Origin: Methylobacterium oxalidis | GTDB taxonomy: Bacteria > Pseudomonadota > Alphaproteobacteria > Rhizobiales > Beijerinckiaceae | Reading direction: 5' to 3' | Assembly: GCF_007992195.1 (NCBI RefSeq) | Contig: NZ_BJZU01000016.1 | Location: 1-64,000, forward strand | Length of the DNA: 64,000 bases | Part shown: positions 27,781 through 37,526 of the stretch, one piece after another | How positions within the stretch are numbered: position 1 is the stretch's first letter | How the letters are laid out: every line of letters begins with the position of its first letter | Program-made: the position numbers and the translations under genes | The notes under the pieces: model-generated | Told to the model about the DNA's origin: nothing | The model's database searches: none | The model's input: only the letters and a program-made list of their open reading frames with translations

Positions 27781-29238
27781 ATGATGCCGCGCGGCAGGAC
27801 ACAGGGACGGCACGGCTGGAGAGGTGCGGCAGGGCGCGCGCTCGGTGCCGGCGCGCGATTCCGGAGCGAGAGCCGGGGCGCCGTGGCCGTCATCTTCGGC
27901 CTGAGCGCCACGGTCCTGCTCGGCATGGCGGGGGGTGCCGCCGACTACGCCCGCCTCGTCCAGCGCCGCGGCCAGCTGCAGGCGGCGGTCGATGCCGGGG
28001 CGCTCGCCGGCGGCAACGCGCTGAAGCTCGCCGCGTCGAGCCGCGCCAGCATCGTCGGCCTGACCGAGCAGGTCATCCGCGACGCGGCCAAGGCGCCGGC
28101 GGACCAGTCGCTCAGGCTGACCGTCACGGTCCCGGACGACAAGACCAGCGTCTACGCCCGCGCCGAGCAGACGATCCGGCTCACCTTCGGCTCCCTCGTC
28201 GGCCTCGGCACGACGCAGGTCTCCGCCCAGGCCCGCGCCAACGTCGTCGGGCGGATGCGCCTCTGCATGCTGGCGCTCGACCCGTCCGCCCCCGGCGCGT
28301 TCCTGCTCGAGAAGAACGCGGCGGTGACGGCCTCGGGCTGCTCGCTCTACTCCAACTCGAAGAGCGCCAACGGCATGGTCGGGAAGGATTCGGCCATGGC
28401 GCGGGCCGAGACCATCTGCTCGGCCGGAGGCTTCAACGGCGCGCGGGCGAACTTCGCGCCGTCTCCGCAGACCGACTGCCCGGTGATCGAGGATCCCCTG
28501 AAGGACAGGGCGCCCCCTCCGGTCGGCGATTGCGCCACGCTTCCCGCCTCGGCCGCCAAGAACGGCAAGCCCAAGGCCAACGAGAACAGGGTCGAGACGA
28601 CGCTGACCCTGGAGCCCGGCACCTATTGCGGCGGCCTGAAGATCACCGGCTCGGCCGTCGTGACGCTCAGGGCCGGCGTCTACGTGATGAAGGACGGGCC
28701 GCTGATCGTCGAGCAGAACGCCTCGCTCTCGGGCACCGACGTGTCGTTCTACTTCACGGGCAACAAGGGCGGCCTCCTGTTCGACAAGAAGACCACCGTC
28801 AGCCTCACGGCGCCGACCACCGGCGTCATGGCGGGCCTCCTGATGACCGAGGATCGCGCGGTCTCCGCCCCGGTCGATCCCGTGGTCGACGTGGTCAACG
28901 GCGTGGTCGGCGCCCTGACGGCGCCGCTTCTCGGGCAGCCGGACGCGCTCACGTTGACGCCGCCGCCGCTCGGCCAGACGAAGCCGATGCGGACCTACCG
29001 GATCATCAGCGACAACACGCGCACGATGCTGGGCACGATCTACCTCCCGGCCGGCCGCCTCGTGATCGACGCGAAGAAGCCCGTCGCGGACCAGTCGGCC
29101 TACACCGTCATCGTCGCGCAGCAGGTCAATCTCTACGAGGGCCCGAACCTCTACCTCAACGCCAATTACGACCTGACCAGCGTTCCCGTGCCGAAGGGCG
29201 TCGGCCCGCTCTCGGGCAAGCTGATGCTGACGCAGTAG
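27781..29238 (+). CDS. TadG-family pilus assembly protein
   Basis: A 485-residue protein with the TadG N-terminal helix (ESRGAVAVIFGLSATVLLGMAGGAADYARL) and the LQAAVDAGALAGG motif that follows it in the family. The long periplasmic part has a repeated pattern around LEPGTYCGGLKITGSAVVTLRAGVYVMKDGPL that resembles a beta-helix. TadG proteins are minor structural components of Flp pili or of the envelope. It is followed 10 bases later by a TadE protein, so the two form an operon. Confidence 0.88.
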   Translation: MMPRGRTQGRHGWRGAAGRALGAGARFRSESRGAVAVIFGLSATVLLGMAGGAADYARLVQRRGQLQAAVDAGALAGGNALKLAASSRASIVGLTEQVIRDAAKAPADQSLRLTVTVPDDKTSVYARAEQTIRLTFGSLVGLGTTQVSAQARANVVGRMRLCMLALDPSAPGAFLLEKNAAVTASGCSLYSNSKSANGMVGKDSAMARAETICSAGGFNGARANFAPSPQTDCPVIEDPLKDRAPPPVGDCATLPASAAKNGKPKANENRVETTLTLEPGTYCGGLKITGSAVVTLRAGVYVMKDGPLIVEQNASLSGTDVSFYFTGNKGGLLFDKKTTVSLTAPTTGVMAGLLMTEDRAVSAPVDPVVDVVNGVVGALTAPLLGQPDALTLTPPPLGQTKPMRTYRIISDNTRTMLGTIYLPAGRLVIDAKKPVADQSAYTVIVAQQVNLYEGPNLYLNANYDLTSVPVPKGVGPLSGKLMLTQ

Positions 29239-29247
29239 GCCGCCGGA

Positions 29248-29835
29248 ATGCGAAGCCGCCTTCCCCCTCTCGCCCGAGCAGCGCGCGCCGTCGCGCGGCG
29301 GTCGCGGCTGGCGCGGGATTGCCGGGGTGCCACGGCCGTCGAGTTCGCCCTCGTGGCGCTGCCCTTCCTCTCGCTCCTCTGCGTCATCGTCGAGGCGGGT
29401 TTCGTGTTCCTCTCGCAGCAGACGCTGGACATCGCGGTCGACCGCGCCTCGCGCCTGCTGCGCACGGGGGAGTTCCAGCAGAACGCGGACGGCACGGAGC
29501 CCACGGGCCGGTTGCGCCGGCTCATGTGCGGCAACCGGATCGTGTTCTTCCGCTGCGACGACGTGCGCCTCGACGTGACCCGCGCCGACCGCTTCAGCGC
29601 GAGCCAGGTCCCGCCGGCCTTCGACAGCACGCGGAAGGACTTCGTCGTCAGCTTCGGGACGCGCTTCGACTGCCCGGAGGGCAACGACGTCGTCGCGGTG
29701 CGCGCGGCGGTGCCGGTGCTGCGCCCCTTCAGCTTCCTGACGATCGACGGGCAGGCGATGTCGGGGGGGCGCCAGTTGCTGACCTCGACGTCGATCTTCC
29801 GCACCGAGCCCTATCAGGCGCGCTCCTGCTCCTGA
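29248..29835 (+). CDS. TadE-family pilus assembly protein
   Basis: A 195-residue protein. A basic N-terminus precedes the TadE segment (DCRGATAVEFALVALPFLSLL), and the rest is periplasmic with several cysteines (MCGNRIVFFRCDD, FDCPEG). It is encoded directly after TadG and probably co-expressed. The same family as the opposite-strand gene at 25551-26282, but the two are not close copies. Confidence 0.87.
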   Translation: MRSRLPPLARAARAVARRSRLARDCRGATAVEFALVALPFLSLLCVIVEAGFVFLSQQTLDIAVDRASRLLRTGEFQQNADGTEPTGRLRRLMCGNRIVFFRCDDVRLDVTRADRFSASQVPPAFDSTRKDFVVSFGTRFDCPEGNDVVAVRAAVPVLRPFSFLTIDGQAMSGGRQLLTSTSIFRTEPYQARSCS

Positions 29836-29948
29836 GGCGCCTCGCGCCTCGCGCCTCGGCCGGGCAGGGGCCGCGGACCGCGCCGGCCCGGCGTTTCCCC
29901 CGGCGAGGCCCGGCATGCGAGGATCGGACGATTCGGGAGGATCGTGCG

Positions 29949-30821
29949 ATGCACCCTGTCGCCTACCGGACCGTCAGCGTCGGCGGTCTCTCGGTCTTCT
30001 ACCGGGAGGCGGGCCCGCGCGACGCGCCGACACTGCTGCTCCTGCACGGCTTCCCCTCCTCCTCGCGCATGTACGAGCCGCTGCTCGCGCGGATGGCGGC
30101 CTCGCACCGCCTCGTCGCGCCCGACTACATCGGGTTCGGCCACAGCGACGCGCCCGAACCCGCCGCCTTCGCCTACACGTTCGACCATCTGGCCGAGATC
30201 GTCGACGGCTTCACCGCCGCGCTCGGGCTCGACCGCTACAGCCTCTACCTGCAGGATTACGGCGGGCCGGTGGGCTTCCGGCTCGCACTCGCCCACCCGG
30301 AGCGCGTCGCGGCGATCATCGTCCAGAACGCCGTCGCCCACGAGGAGGGTCTCGGCCCGCTCTGGGACAGGAGGCGCGCCTTCTGGGCCGACCGGGCGGC
30401 CCACGAGGCGGCCCTGCGCGAGAACTTCCTGTCGCTCGCGGCGACCCGGCAGCGGCACCTGGGGCACGACCCGGACCCGGGCGCCTACGATCCCGACCTC
30501 TGGACGGACGAGTTCGCCTTTCTGAGCCGCCCCGGCCAGGACGACATCCAGACCGACCTCTTCTACGATTACCGAACGAACGTCGCGCGCTACCCGGACT
30601 GGCAGGCCTGGCTGCGCCGCCACCGGCCGCCACTCCTCGTCCTCTGGGGACGCTACGACCCCTCCTTCCAGACCGCCGCGGCCGACGCCTACCGGCGCGA
30701 CGTGCCGGACGCGGAGGTCCACATCCTCGACGCCGGCCACTTCGCCCTGGACACGCGGGCGGACGCGATCGCGCGGCTTGCCGGGGAATTCCTGGACCGG
30801 CGGGCCGGCCGGGGAGAGTGA
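29949..30821 (+). CDS. Alpha/beta hydrolase (haloalkane dehalogenase / epoxide hydrolase type)
   Basis: A 290-residue protein with its start supported by GGGAGG at 29936-29941. The fold is clear: LLLHGFPSSSRMY carries the oxyanion HG segment. The nucleophile elbow reads LYLQDYGGPVGFRLA, with aspartate rather than serine as nucleophile, as in haloalkane dehalogenases and epoxide hydrolases. LLVLWGRYDPSF supplies the acid position and ILDAGHFALDT the catalytic histidine. The substrate is unknown. It stands alone. Confidence 0.88.
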   Translation: MHPVAYRTVSVGGLSVFYREAGPRDAPTLLLLHGFPSSSRMYEPLLARMAASHRLVAPDYIGFGHSDAPEPAAFAYTFDHLAEIVDGFTAALGLDRYSLYLQDYGGPVGFRLALAHPERVAAIIVQNAVAHEEGLGPLWDRRRAFWADRAAHEAALRENFLSLAATRQRHLGHDPDPGAYDPDLWTDEFAFLSRPGQDDIQTDLFYDYRTNVARYPDWQAWLRRHRPPLLVLWGRYDPSFQTAAADAYRRDVPDAEVHILDAGHFALDTRADAIARLAGEFLDRRAGRGE

Positions 30822-30827
30822 GGCGGG

Positions 30828-31139
30828 CTACGGGCTCGCGCGCGGGGCCGGCGCGGGCTCGCAGCGGTAGGCCCGCCGGTCTTCCGCCGTCACGAGCGCG
30901 ACGCGCCCGCCCGACGCCCTGCAATGCGCGCCGATGCGCTGGAGGGCCCAGTGTTCCGCCAGGGCGAGGCTCAGGGGCATGCACGTCAGCGCGATCAGGA
31001 ACCACGCCGTCAGGCCGACGATCCACCAGTTGACCCGCGGCAGGTCGGGGCGCCCCGGGCCCGGCCATTCCCGCGGCAGCGGGGCGAGGAAGGCGAGGGT
31101 TAGACCGAGGCTCTGCGCCAGACCCATCGACGGCCTCAT
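30828..31139 (-). CDS. Small membrane hypothetical protein after cyoD
   Basis: A 103-residue protein with one clear membrane helix (VNWWIVGLTAWFLIALTCMPLSLALAE) and a cytoplasmic or periplasmic tail with a cysteine. It is 82 bases downstream of cyoD on the same strand and may be the last gene of that operon. In other bacteria a SURF1-like gene can follow cyoD, but this protein is too short and has no SURF1 features. It is unrecognised. Confidence 0.52.
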   Translation of the reverse strand: MRPSMGLAQSLGLTLAFLAPLPREWPGPGRPDLPRVNWWIVGLTAWFLIALTCMPLSLALAEHWALQRIGAHCRASGGRVALVTAEDRRAYRCEPAPAPRASP

Positions 31140-31221
31140 GACGGAATGCGTTGCGCGACGACTCGTAGGGCGGCACCTGTCGGATCGGGATCGGTTCTCG
31201 TGGGGCCGGGCTCGTGCCCCG

Positions 31222-31662
31222 TCAGGGTCTCTGCAAGGCTTCGTGGGGCGACATCGGCATCATGTTCTGGTCCATGTGGTACATGACCCAGATCGAGCCG
31301 ACGAGCGTGATCACGACGAGCGTCAGGGTGAAGACGAGGGCCAGGAAGGTCCAGCCGCCCTCGGACTTCGTGTTCATGTGCAGGAAGTAGATCATGTGCA
31401 CGACGATCTGCACCGCCGCCAGGCCCATGATGACGATGCTGGTCAGGAACGTGTCCTTGAGGACATCGGCCATCACCAGCCAGAACGGGATCGCCGTCAG
31501 GACGACCGACAGCACGAAGCCGGTCATGTAGCTCCGGAACGAGCCGTGCGCCCCGCGCTGGTGGTGCGCGCCGTGCCCTTGACCGTGCCCTTGAGCGTGC
31601 CCTTGCCCCGCCCCGTCGTCCTGCGTCTTCCGGACGAGGCCGGCCCCTGTCACCGCGCTCAT
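31222..31662 (-). CDS. cyoD: Cytochrome bo quinol oxidase subunit IV (CyoD)
   Basis: A 146-residue protein with three membrane helices. The start codon overlaps the cyoC stop (ATGA). The core ([21 protein letters not shown] to [13 protein letters not shown]) matches CyoD. The N-terminal 45 residues are unusual for the family: they contain a His/Gln/Gly-rich stretch with three QGHx repeats encoded by three 12-bp DNA repeats. CyoD is thought to help assemble the CuB site of CyoB, so a metal-binding tail is tempting but not shown. Confidence 0.93.
   Translation of the reverse strand: MSAVTGAGLVRKTQDDGAGQGHAQGHGQGHGAHHQRGAHGSFRSYMTGFVLSVVLTAIPFWLVMADVLKDTFLTSIVIMGLAAVQIVVHMIYFLHMNTKSEGGWTFLALVFTLTLVVITLVGSIWVMYHMDQNMMPMSPHEALQRP
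31573..31608. repeat. Three 12-bp tandem repeats inside cyoD
   Basis: Three near-identical units of CGTGCCCTTGAC type, in frame with cyoD, encode the [12 protein letters not shown] stretch. They probably arose by slippage and may vary in number between strains. Confidence 0.7.
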
Positions 31663-32285
31663 CGCATCGATCCCATCAGGTAGACGAAGGTGAAGACGCC
31701 GATCCAGACCACGTCGAGGAAGTGCCAGAACATCGACAGGCACATCAGCCGGCGCTGGTTCTCGATGACGAGGCCGCGCTGGCGCACCTGCACCATCAGG
31801 ACGACGAGCCAGATGGTGCCGAAGGTGACGTGCAGGCCGTGCGTGCCGACGAGGGCGAAGAAGGCGGAGAGGAAGCCGCTGCGCTGGGGCGTGGCGCCCT
31901 CGTGGATCAGGTGGGCGAACTCGTAGAGCTCGATGCCGAGGAAGCCGAGCCCGAACAGCCCGGTCACCGCGAGCCACATCAGGGTGGTGTCGACGCGGTC
32001 CTTCTCCATCTCCAGCATGGCGAAGCCGTAGGTGATGGAGGAGAGGAGCAGGAGGCCGGTGTTGACCGCCACGAGCCGCAGGTCGAACAGGTCGGCCCCC
32101 GACGGGCCGGCCGCGTAGTTGCGGCCGAGCACGCCGTAGGTGGCGAACAGGATCGCGAAGATGAGGCAGTCGCTCATCAGGTAGAGCCAGAACCCGATCA
32201 GCGTGCCCCCGTCGCCGTGGGCATGCGCCTCAAGCTCGTAGAAGACCGGGGCCGTGGCGCCGGGCGGGGCGGTCACCTCATGCAT
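31659..32285 (-). CDS. cyoC: Cytochrome bo quinol oxidase subunit III (CyoC)
   Basis: A 208-residue protein with five membrane helices, matching CyoC in length. It begins with a short cytoplasmic tail, then [22 protein letters not shown], the usual first helix, and ends in [17 protein letters not shown]. It lacks the two extra helices of aa3-type subunit III. It starts four bases after cyoB and overlaps cyoD, so the genes are tightly coupled. Confidence 0.94.
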   Translation of the reverse strand: MHEVTAPPGATAPVFYELEAHAHGDGGTLIGFWLYLMSDCLIFAILFATYGVLGRNYAAGPSGADLFDLRLVAVNTGLLLLSSITYGFAMLEMEKDRVDTTLMWLAVTGLFGLGFLGIELYEFAHLIHEGATPQRSGFLSAFFALVGTHGLHVTFGTIWLVVLMVQVRQRGLVIENQRRLMCLSMFWHFLDVVWIGVFTFVYLMGSMR

Positions 32286-32289
32286 CGGA

Positions 32290-34293
32290 TCAGGCCCCCG
32301 CCACGAGCTGTGTCGTTCTCTGGCCTTCGAGGCGAACGACGTCCTCGGCCGGGATGTAGTAGTCCCGGTTGTAGTTGAAGGTGTGGATGATGGCCGCCGC
32401 GATCAGCCCCACGAAGGACAGGGCGGCCAGCCACCAGATGTACCAGACCATCGCGAAGCCGAGCACGGTGCTGAGCCCGGCGAGGACCACGCCCGCGCCG
32501 GTGTTCCGCGGCATGTGGATCGGCTGGAAGCCGTCGAGCGGCCGGTCGTGGCCGCGCCGCTTCATGTCCCACCACGCGTCGATCTCGTGGATCACGGGCG
32601 TGAAGGCGAAGTTGTAGGGCGGCGGCGGCGAGGAGGTGGACCATTCCAGCGTCCGCCCGCCCCAGGGATCGCCCGTCAGGTCGCGCAGCTGCTCGCGCCT
32701 GACGTAGCTGACGACGAGCTGGATCACGAAGGCCGCGATCCCCGCCATGATGATGAAGGCGCCGATCGCCGCCACCGTCAGGTAGGGCTGCAGCGACACG
32801 TCCTCGAAGTGCTGGGTGCGCCGGGTCACGCCCATCAGGCCGAGGGCGTAGATCGGCGTGAACACGACCCAGAAGCCGACGAGCCAGCACCAGAACGAGA
32901 CCTTCCCCCAGAACGGGTCGAGCTTGTAGCCGAACGCCTTCGGGTACCAGTAATTGACCCCCGCCAGCAGGCCGAACACCACGCCGCCGATGATGACGTT
33001 GTGGAAGTGCGCCACGAGGAAGAGGCTGTTGTGCAGGACGAAGTCGGCGGGCGGCACCGCGAGCAGGACGCCGGTCAACCCGCCGAGCACGAAGGTCGGG
33101 ATGAAGCCCAGCACCCAGATCATGGGCGTCTCGAGCCGGATGCGCCCGCGGTACATCGTGAACAGCCAGTTGAACACCTTGGCCCCGGTCGGGATCGAGA
33201 TGATCATCGTCGTGATGCCGAAGAAGGCGTTCACGTTGGCGCCCGCGCCCATCGTGAAGAAGTGGTGCAGCCAGACGAGCCAGGACAGGAGCGCGATGAC
33301 GGCCGTGGCGTAGACCATCGAGGTGTAGCCGAACAGGCGCTTGCCGCAGAACGTGGACACGACCTCCGAGTAGATGCCGAAGGCGGGCAGGACGAGGACG
33401 TAGACCTCCGGATGACCCCAGATCCAGATGAGGTTCATGTACAGCATCGAGTTGCCGCCGAAGTCGTTCGTGAAGAAGTGCGTCCCCACGTAACGGTCGA
33501 GCGTCAGCATCGCCAGGGTGGCGGTCAGGACCGGGAAGATGGTGATGATGAGCGCGTTGCTGCACAGCGTCGTCCAGCAGAAGATCGGCATCTTCATCAG
33601 GCTCATGCCCGGCGCGCGCATCTTGATGATGGTCGCGATGAGGTTGATGCCCGACAGCGTGGTCCCCACGCCCGCCACCTGCAGGCCCCAGATGTAGTAG
33701 TCCACGCCGACGCCGGGACTGTAGGCCGCTCCCGACAGGGGCGGGTAGGCGAGCCAGCCCGTGCGGGCGAACTCGCCCACGAACAGGGACACCATGGTGA
33801 GGGCGGCGCCGCCCGCCGTCATCCAGAAGCTGAAGTTGTTGAGGAACGGGAAGGCGACGTCGCGGGCGCCGATCTGCAGCGGCATGATGTAGTTCATCAT
33901 GCCGGTCACGAACGGCATCGCCATGAAGAAGATCATGATCGTGCCGTGCGCGGTGAAGATCTGGTCGTAGTGGTGGGGCGGCAGGTAGCCCTCCGAGGCG
34001 CCGACGGAGAGCGCCTTCTGCGTGATCATCATGATCGCGTCGGCGAAACCCCGCAGCAGCATCACGATGGCCAGCACCACGTACATGATGCCGATCTTCT
34101 TGTGGTCGACGCTCGTGAACCATTCCCGCCAGAGGTAGCCCCACTGCCCGTACCAGGTGACCGCGCCCACCAGCGCCAGGCCGCCGAGGGCGACCATGGC
34201 GAAGGTCACGAGCAGGATGGGCTCGTGGTAGGGGATGGCTTCGAGCGTCAGCCGTCCGAAGATGAGCTTCTGAAGGTCCAGGTTCGAGAACAT
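32290..34293 (-). CDS. cyoB: Cytochrome bo quinol oxidase subunit I (CyoB)
   Basis: A 667-residue haem-copper oxidase core subunit with about 15 membrane helices, as in E. coli CyoB. The start at 34293 gives [15 protein letters not shown]. Key sites are visible: the CuB histidine and linked tyrosine in [17 protein letters not shown], the histidine pair in [13 protein letters not shown], and [11 protein letters not shown] for the haem ligands. It oxidises quinol and pumps protons in the cytoplasmic membrane. It sits 17 bases after cyoA and four before cyoC. Confidence 0.96.
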   Translation of the reverse strand: MFSNLDLQKLIFGRLTLEAIPYHEPILLVTFAMVALGGLALVGAVTWYGQWGYLWREWFTSVDHKKIGIMYVVLAIVMLLRGFADAIMMITQKALSVGASEGYLPPHHYDQIFTAHGTIMIFFMAMPFVTGMMNYIMPLQIGARDVAFPFLNNFSFWMTAGGAALTMVSLFVGEFARTGWLAYPPLSGAAYSPGVGVDYYIWGLQVAGVGTTLSGINLIATIIKMRAPGMSLMKMPIFCWTTLCSNALIITIFPVLTATLAMLTLDRYVGTHFFTNDFGGNSMLYMNLIWIWGHPEVYVLVLPAFGIYSEVVSTFCGKRLFGYTSMVYATAVIALLSWLVWLHHFFTMGAGANVNAFFGITTMIISIPTGAKVFNWLFTMYRGRIRLETPMIWVLGFIPTFVLGGLTGVLLAVPPADFVLHNSLFLVAHFHNVIIGGVVFGLLAGVNYWYPKAFGYKLDPFWGKVSFWCWLVGFWVVFTPIYALGLMGVTRRTQHFEDVSLQPYLTVAAIGAFIIMAGIAAFVIQLVVSYVRREQLRDLTGDPWGGRTLEWSTSSPPPPYNFAFTPVIHEIDAWWDMKRRGHDRPLDGFQPIHMPRNTGAGVVLAGLSTVLGFAMVWYIWWLAALSFVGLIAAAIIHTFNYNRDYYIPAEDVVRLEGQRTTQLVAGA

Positions 34294-34310
34294 GGGCGTG
34301 CTCGCTCGGA

Positions 34311-35558
34311 TCAGTGCCGGTGAGGTGCGGTCGGCGCGTTGTTGAGCTGGGCGGGCGCCGGCGCCCGGTCGGCCCCCGGCACGGCGTTGCCCTGGCCCTG
34401 GTCGGGCGTGGTCTTCGGCTCGTTGATGCCGCCGCTGCTCTTGTCCTGGTCGCGGGGCATCATGCCCTCGGGCTGCTCGCTGCTGCGCGGCGCGCGCCCC
34501 GAGGCCGGGAAGGTGGCGCCCGGCGCCTCGTGGCCGGACCAGGCGCGGCGGTTGTCGTAGTCGAGCCGCTCCCGGTTGGCCTCGCTCTCCTTGCCGGCGC
34601 CGCCCGACTTGTCGATGTGGTGCATCTCGCCGACGCACATCGCGTTCGGCGCGACGCACATGCCCAGGATGGCGGCGTAGAGGCCGTCCTCGACCGTGCC
34701 GAAATACTGAACCGGCACCGCTTCGCTCGGCTTCTCCAGCGCCTGGTAGGCGTCGCGGTCGAGCGGCGTGGCGGACGCCTTCGCCTTGGCCACCCACGCG
34801 TCGAAGCCCTCGCGGGACAGGCTCCGGAACCCGAACGTCATGCGGGAGAAGCCCGAGCCGCTGTAATGCGCCGACTGGCCCCGGAACTCGCCCTCGTGGT
34901 TCATGACGGCGTGGAGCGGCGTCTGCATGCCCGGCATGGCGTAGATCATGCCCGCGAGCGCCGGGACGTAGAACGTGTTCCAGACGGACGAGGAGGTGAT
35001 CTTGAAGGTGATCGGCACGTTCGCCGGCGCCGCCATCTCGTTCAGGCTGGCGATGCCGTGCTCGGGGTAGATGAACAGCCACTTCCAATCGAGCGCGACG
35101 ACCTCCACGGTCAGGGGCTTCACCTCGGGCGGCACGGGCTTGTTGGGGGCGAGCCGCGTGAGCGGCTTGAAGGGGTCGAGCGTGTGCGTGCTGACCCAGG
35201 TCATGGCGCCGAGCGCGAGGATGATGAGCAGCGGCACCGTCCAGATCACGACCTCGAGCTGGGTCGAGTGGTGCCAGTCGGGATCGTAGGTCGCTTCCGT
35301 GTTCGAGGCCCGGTAGCGCCACGCGAACAGGAAGGTGAGCACGATCACCGGCAGGATCACGAGCAGCATCAGCGCGGTCGACGCGATGATGAGGTTGCGC
35401 TGCTGCACCGCGACGTCGCCCGCCGGGTTCATCACGATCATGTTGCAGCCGCCGAGCAGCGTCAGGGCCGCGAGCGCCGTCGAGCCGCCGAGAATCCTGT
35501 TCGTCCAGCGTCCTCGGGAGCGGCGGGGGACAGGCGTTTCGGCGGCCACGGCGGTCAC
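34311..35558 (-). CDS. cyoA: Cytochrome bo quinol oxidase subunit II (CyoA), lipoprotein
   Basis: About 415 residues from a GTG start at 35558; the frame has no ATG nearby. The signal peptide ends in a lipobox (LTLLGGC), followed by two membrane helices and the cupredoxin-like domain ([20 protein letters not shown], typical of CyoA). The cysteine/histidine set for CuA is not present in the subunit II pattern, which fits a quinol rather than cytochrome c oxidase. A C-terminal tail of about 90 residues, rich in Pro, Ser and Gly, exceeds the E. coli length. It is the first cyo gene and lies about 70 bases after the MFS gene. Confidence 0.92.
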   Translation of the reverse strand: MTAVAAETPVPRRSRGRWTNRILGGSTALAALTLLGGCNMIVMNPAGDVAVQQRNLIIASTALMLLVILPVIVLTFLFAWRYRASNTEATYDPDWHHSTQLEVVIWTVPLLIILALGAMTWVSTHTLDPFKPLTRLAPNKPVPPEVKPLTVEVVALDWKWLFIYPEHGIASLNEMAAPANVPITFKITSSSVWNTFYVPALAGMIYAMPGMQTPLHAVMNHEGEFRGQSAHYSGSGFSRMTFGFRSLSREGFDAWVAKAKASATPLDRDAYQALEKPSEAVPVQYFGTVEDGLYAAILGMCVAPNAMCVGEMHHIDKSGGAGKESEANRERLDYDNRRAWSGHEAPGATFPASGRAPRSSEQPEGMMPRDQDKSSGGINEPKTTPDQGQGNAVPGADRAPAPAQLNNAPTAPHRH

Positions 35559-35629
35559 TCCAGGGTCCCTCGCCGCCGCGGGCGGCGGGACGGGCGCGAG
35601 GGGGAGGGGAGCCGGCACGTCCGCACGGG

Positions 35630-36973
35630 TCAGACCTGCCGGACTTCCGAGCGCGAGATGCTGAGCGTCAGCAGCGTGGTGACCGCTCCCGACAGGAGAT
35701 AGAGGCCGACGCAGGCGAGCCCGTACTGGGCCGAGAGGTAGAGGACGATCAGCGGCGCGAAGCCCGCGCCGAGGAGCCATGCGAGATCGTTGGTGAGCGC
35801 GGCGCCGGTGTAGCGGTAGCGCTGCTCCAGGCGGGACGTCACCGCGCCGGAGGACTGCCCGTAGGACAGGCCGAGCAGCGCGAAGCCGGCATTCACGTAG
35901 ATCGTCTGGCCGATCGCGTTCTCCTCGAAGAGGAGGGGCGCGATGATGCTGCCGAGGGCGAAGACCGCGATCAGGCCGGCCGAGATCAGGAGCAGCATGC
36001 GCCGCCCGATCTGGTCGGCGATCAGGCCCGAGGCGAGGATGGCGCCCGCACAGATGAAGGCGCCCGAGCACTGCACCATCAGGAACTCGCCCGCCGAGCG
36101 GTGCGTGAACAGCGTGATCCAGCTGATCGGGAACACGGTGACGAGGTGGAACAGCGCGAAGCTCGCCAGGGGGATGAGCGCGCCGACGAGGAGATCGCGC
36201 GCGTGGTCCCGGATCAGCGGGAGGATCGGCGAGGGCTCGAGCCGCCTGAGTTCGAGGAGCCGCGCGAACTCGTCCGTCGCCACGAGGCGCAGCCGGGCGA
36301 ACAGGGCCACGACGTTGATGGCGAAGGCGCAGAAGAACGGGTAGCGCCAGCCCCAGTCGAGGAAGTCGGCCTCCGGCAGGTTGAGCAGGAAGAACGAGAA
36401 CAGGGTGCCGGCCACGATGAAGCCGAACGGCGCGCCGAGTTGCGGCAGGGCGGCGTAGAAGCCGCGCCGCTCGATCGGCGCGTTGAGCGCGAGCAGCGAG
36501 GCGAGCCCGTCCCAGGCGCCCCCGAGGGCGAGGCCCTGGCCGATCCGCAGGATGCCGAGGAGGTACAGGGACCAGGCGCCGATCTGCGCGTATCCGGGCA
36601 GGAACGAGATCGCCATGGTGGAGAAGCCGAGCAGGAACAGCGCGACGGTGAGCTTGACGCCGCGGCCGTGGCGGCGGTCCACGGCCGTGAAGATGACCGA
36701 GCCGACCGGCCGGGCGACGAAGGCCAGCGCGAAGATGGCGAAGGAGTAGAGCGTCGCCGTCACGGGATCGGCGAAGGGGAAGAACACCCTCGGGAAGACC
36801 ACCACGGAGGCGATGGCGAAGACGAAGAAGTCGAAGTATTCCGCCGCCCGGCCGATGATGACGCCGATCGCGATCTCGCTCGGCGCGACCTTGTGATCCG
36901 TGGACGCCAGGCGGGCGTCGCGCTCGAGCGGCGTGGAGGACGGAGTGGGCCCTTGAACCTGATCCATCGCCAT
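35630..36973 (-). CDS. MFS transporter upstream of cyoABCD
   Basis: A 447-residue, 12-helix major facilitator of the metabolite:proton symporter type. It has [20 protein letters not shown] in helix 1 and the loop motif [33 protein letters not shown] matches the helix 4 motif. The start at 36973 (MAMDQVQG) is chosen because the residues upstream are arginine-rich. The 71-base gap to cyoA on the same strand suggests co-transcription. The substrate is unknown; relatives carry dicarboxylates or aromatic acids. Confidence 0.87.
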   Translation of the reverse strand: MAMDQVQGPTPSSTPLERDARLASTDHKVAPSEIAIGVIIGRAAEYFDFFVFAIASVVVFPRVFFPFADPVTATLYSFAIFALAFVARPVGSVIFTAVDRRHGRGVKLTVALFLLGFSTMAISFLPGYAQIGAWSLYLLGILRIGQGLALGGAWDGLASLLALNAPIERRGFYAALPQLGAPFGFIVAGTLFSFFLLNLPEADFLDWGWRYPFFCAFAINVVALFARLRLVATDEFARLLELRRLEPSPILPLIRDHARDLLVGALIPLASFALFHLVTVFPISWITLFTHRSAGEFLMVQCSGAFICAGAILASGLIADQIGRRMLLLISAGLIAVFALGSIIAPLLFEENAIGQTIYVNAGFALLGLSYGQSSGAVTSRLEQRYRYTGAALTNDLAWLLGAGFAPLIVLYLSAQYGLACVGLYLLSGAVTTLLTLSISRSEVRQV

Positions 36974-37526
36974 TCGGGTGGACACCTCGAGCGAGAACAG
37001 TCGGCGACGCCGATGAGAGGCCATCTCCCCGACCGAAGCAAGCAGGAAAATCGCCCCGTCCGAAGGGTGCGGCGACAGCGGACGGCCACGCTCGCGCGCC
37101 GCCGCGGCGCGGCGTTGCTCCGGATCCCGGCGCTGCCGGGATGATCGGAATCGAGATCCGCTCGCCGATCCTCGGAACGGCAACAAGTCTCGGGCAAGTC
37201 GCGTCTCGAGCAGATCCCGGCCCTGTGTTGCGGATGCACGGGACGGGTTCGCATCACCCCCGCCGCGGCTACCGGGCCGCGCGGCACCGGAGCGGACGGG
37301 CCTCGAAATCTTCCAACGGTCCGCCGCCCCGGCGCGCGCCGGTCCTCGTCGCCGTCTCCGGAAGCCCGCAGCGGCCGTTCCCTGCGGCGACGCCCGCGCC
37401 AGGGTCGACCGTCTTGCGCCCTGCCGGCAATCCGTCTAGCAGGCAGCGTCCAACCGGAGTGCGCCCGCGCCATGTGATTCCTGCCCGAACCCGCTTCTCT
37501 GCCAAGCTTGTTTCGGGATCAGATCC
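36974..37526. other. Intergenic region between divergent MFS and ABC-F genes
   Basis: About 550 bases with no supported gene. Both strands have only arginine-rich open frames that look like chance in GC-rich DNA. It must hold two divergent promoters, but no clear hexamers, operators or RNA structures were seen. Confidence 0.5.

Noticed and set aside
27502..29916. 804-residue minus-strand open frame
   Set aside because: It is the antisense of the HD-GYP end and the TadG/TadE genes, which have clear domains.
32254..34323. 689-residue plus-strand His/Asp/Arg-rich frame
   Set aside because: It is the antisense of cyoB, which is unmistakable.
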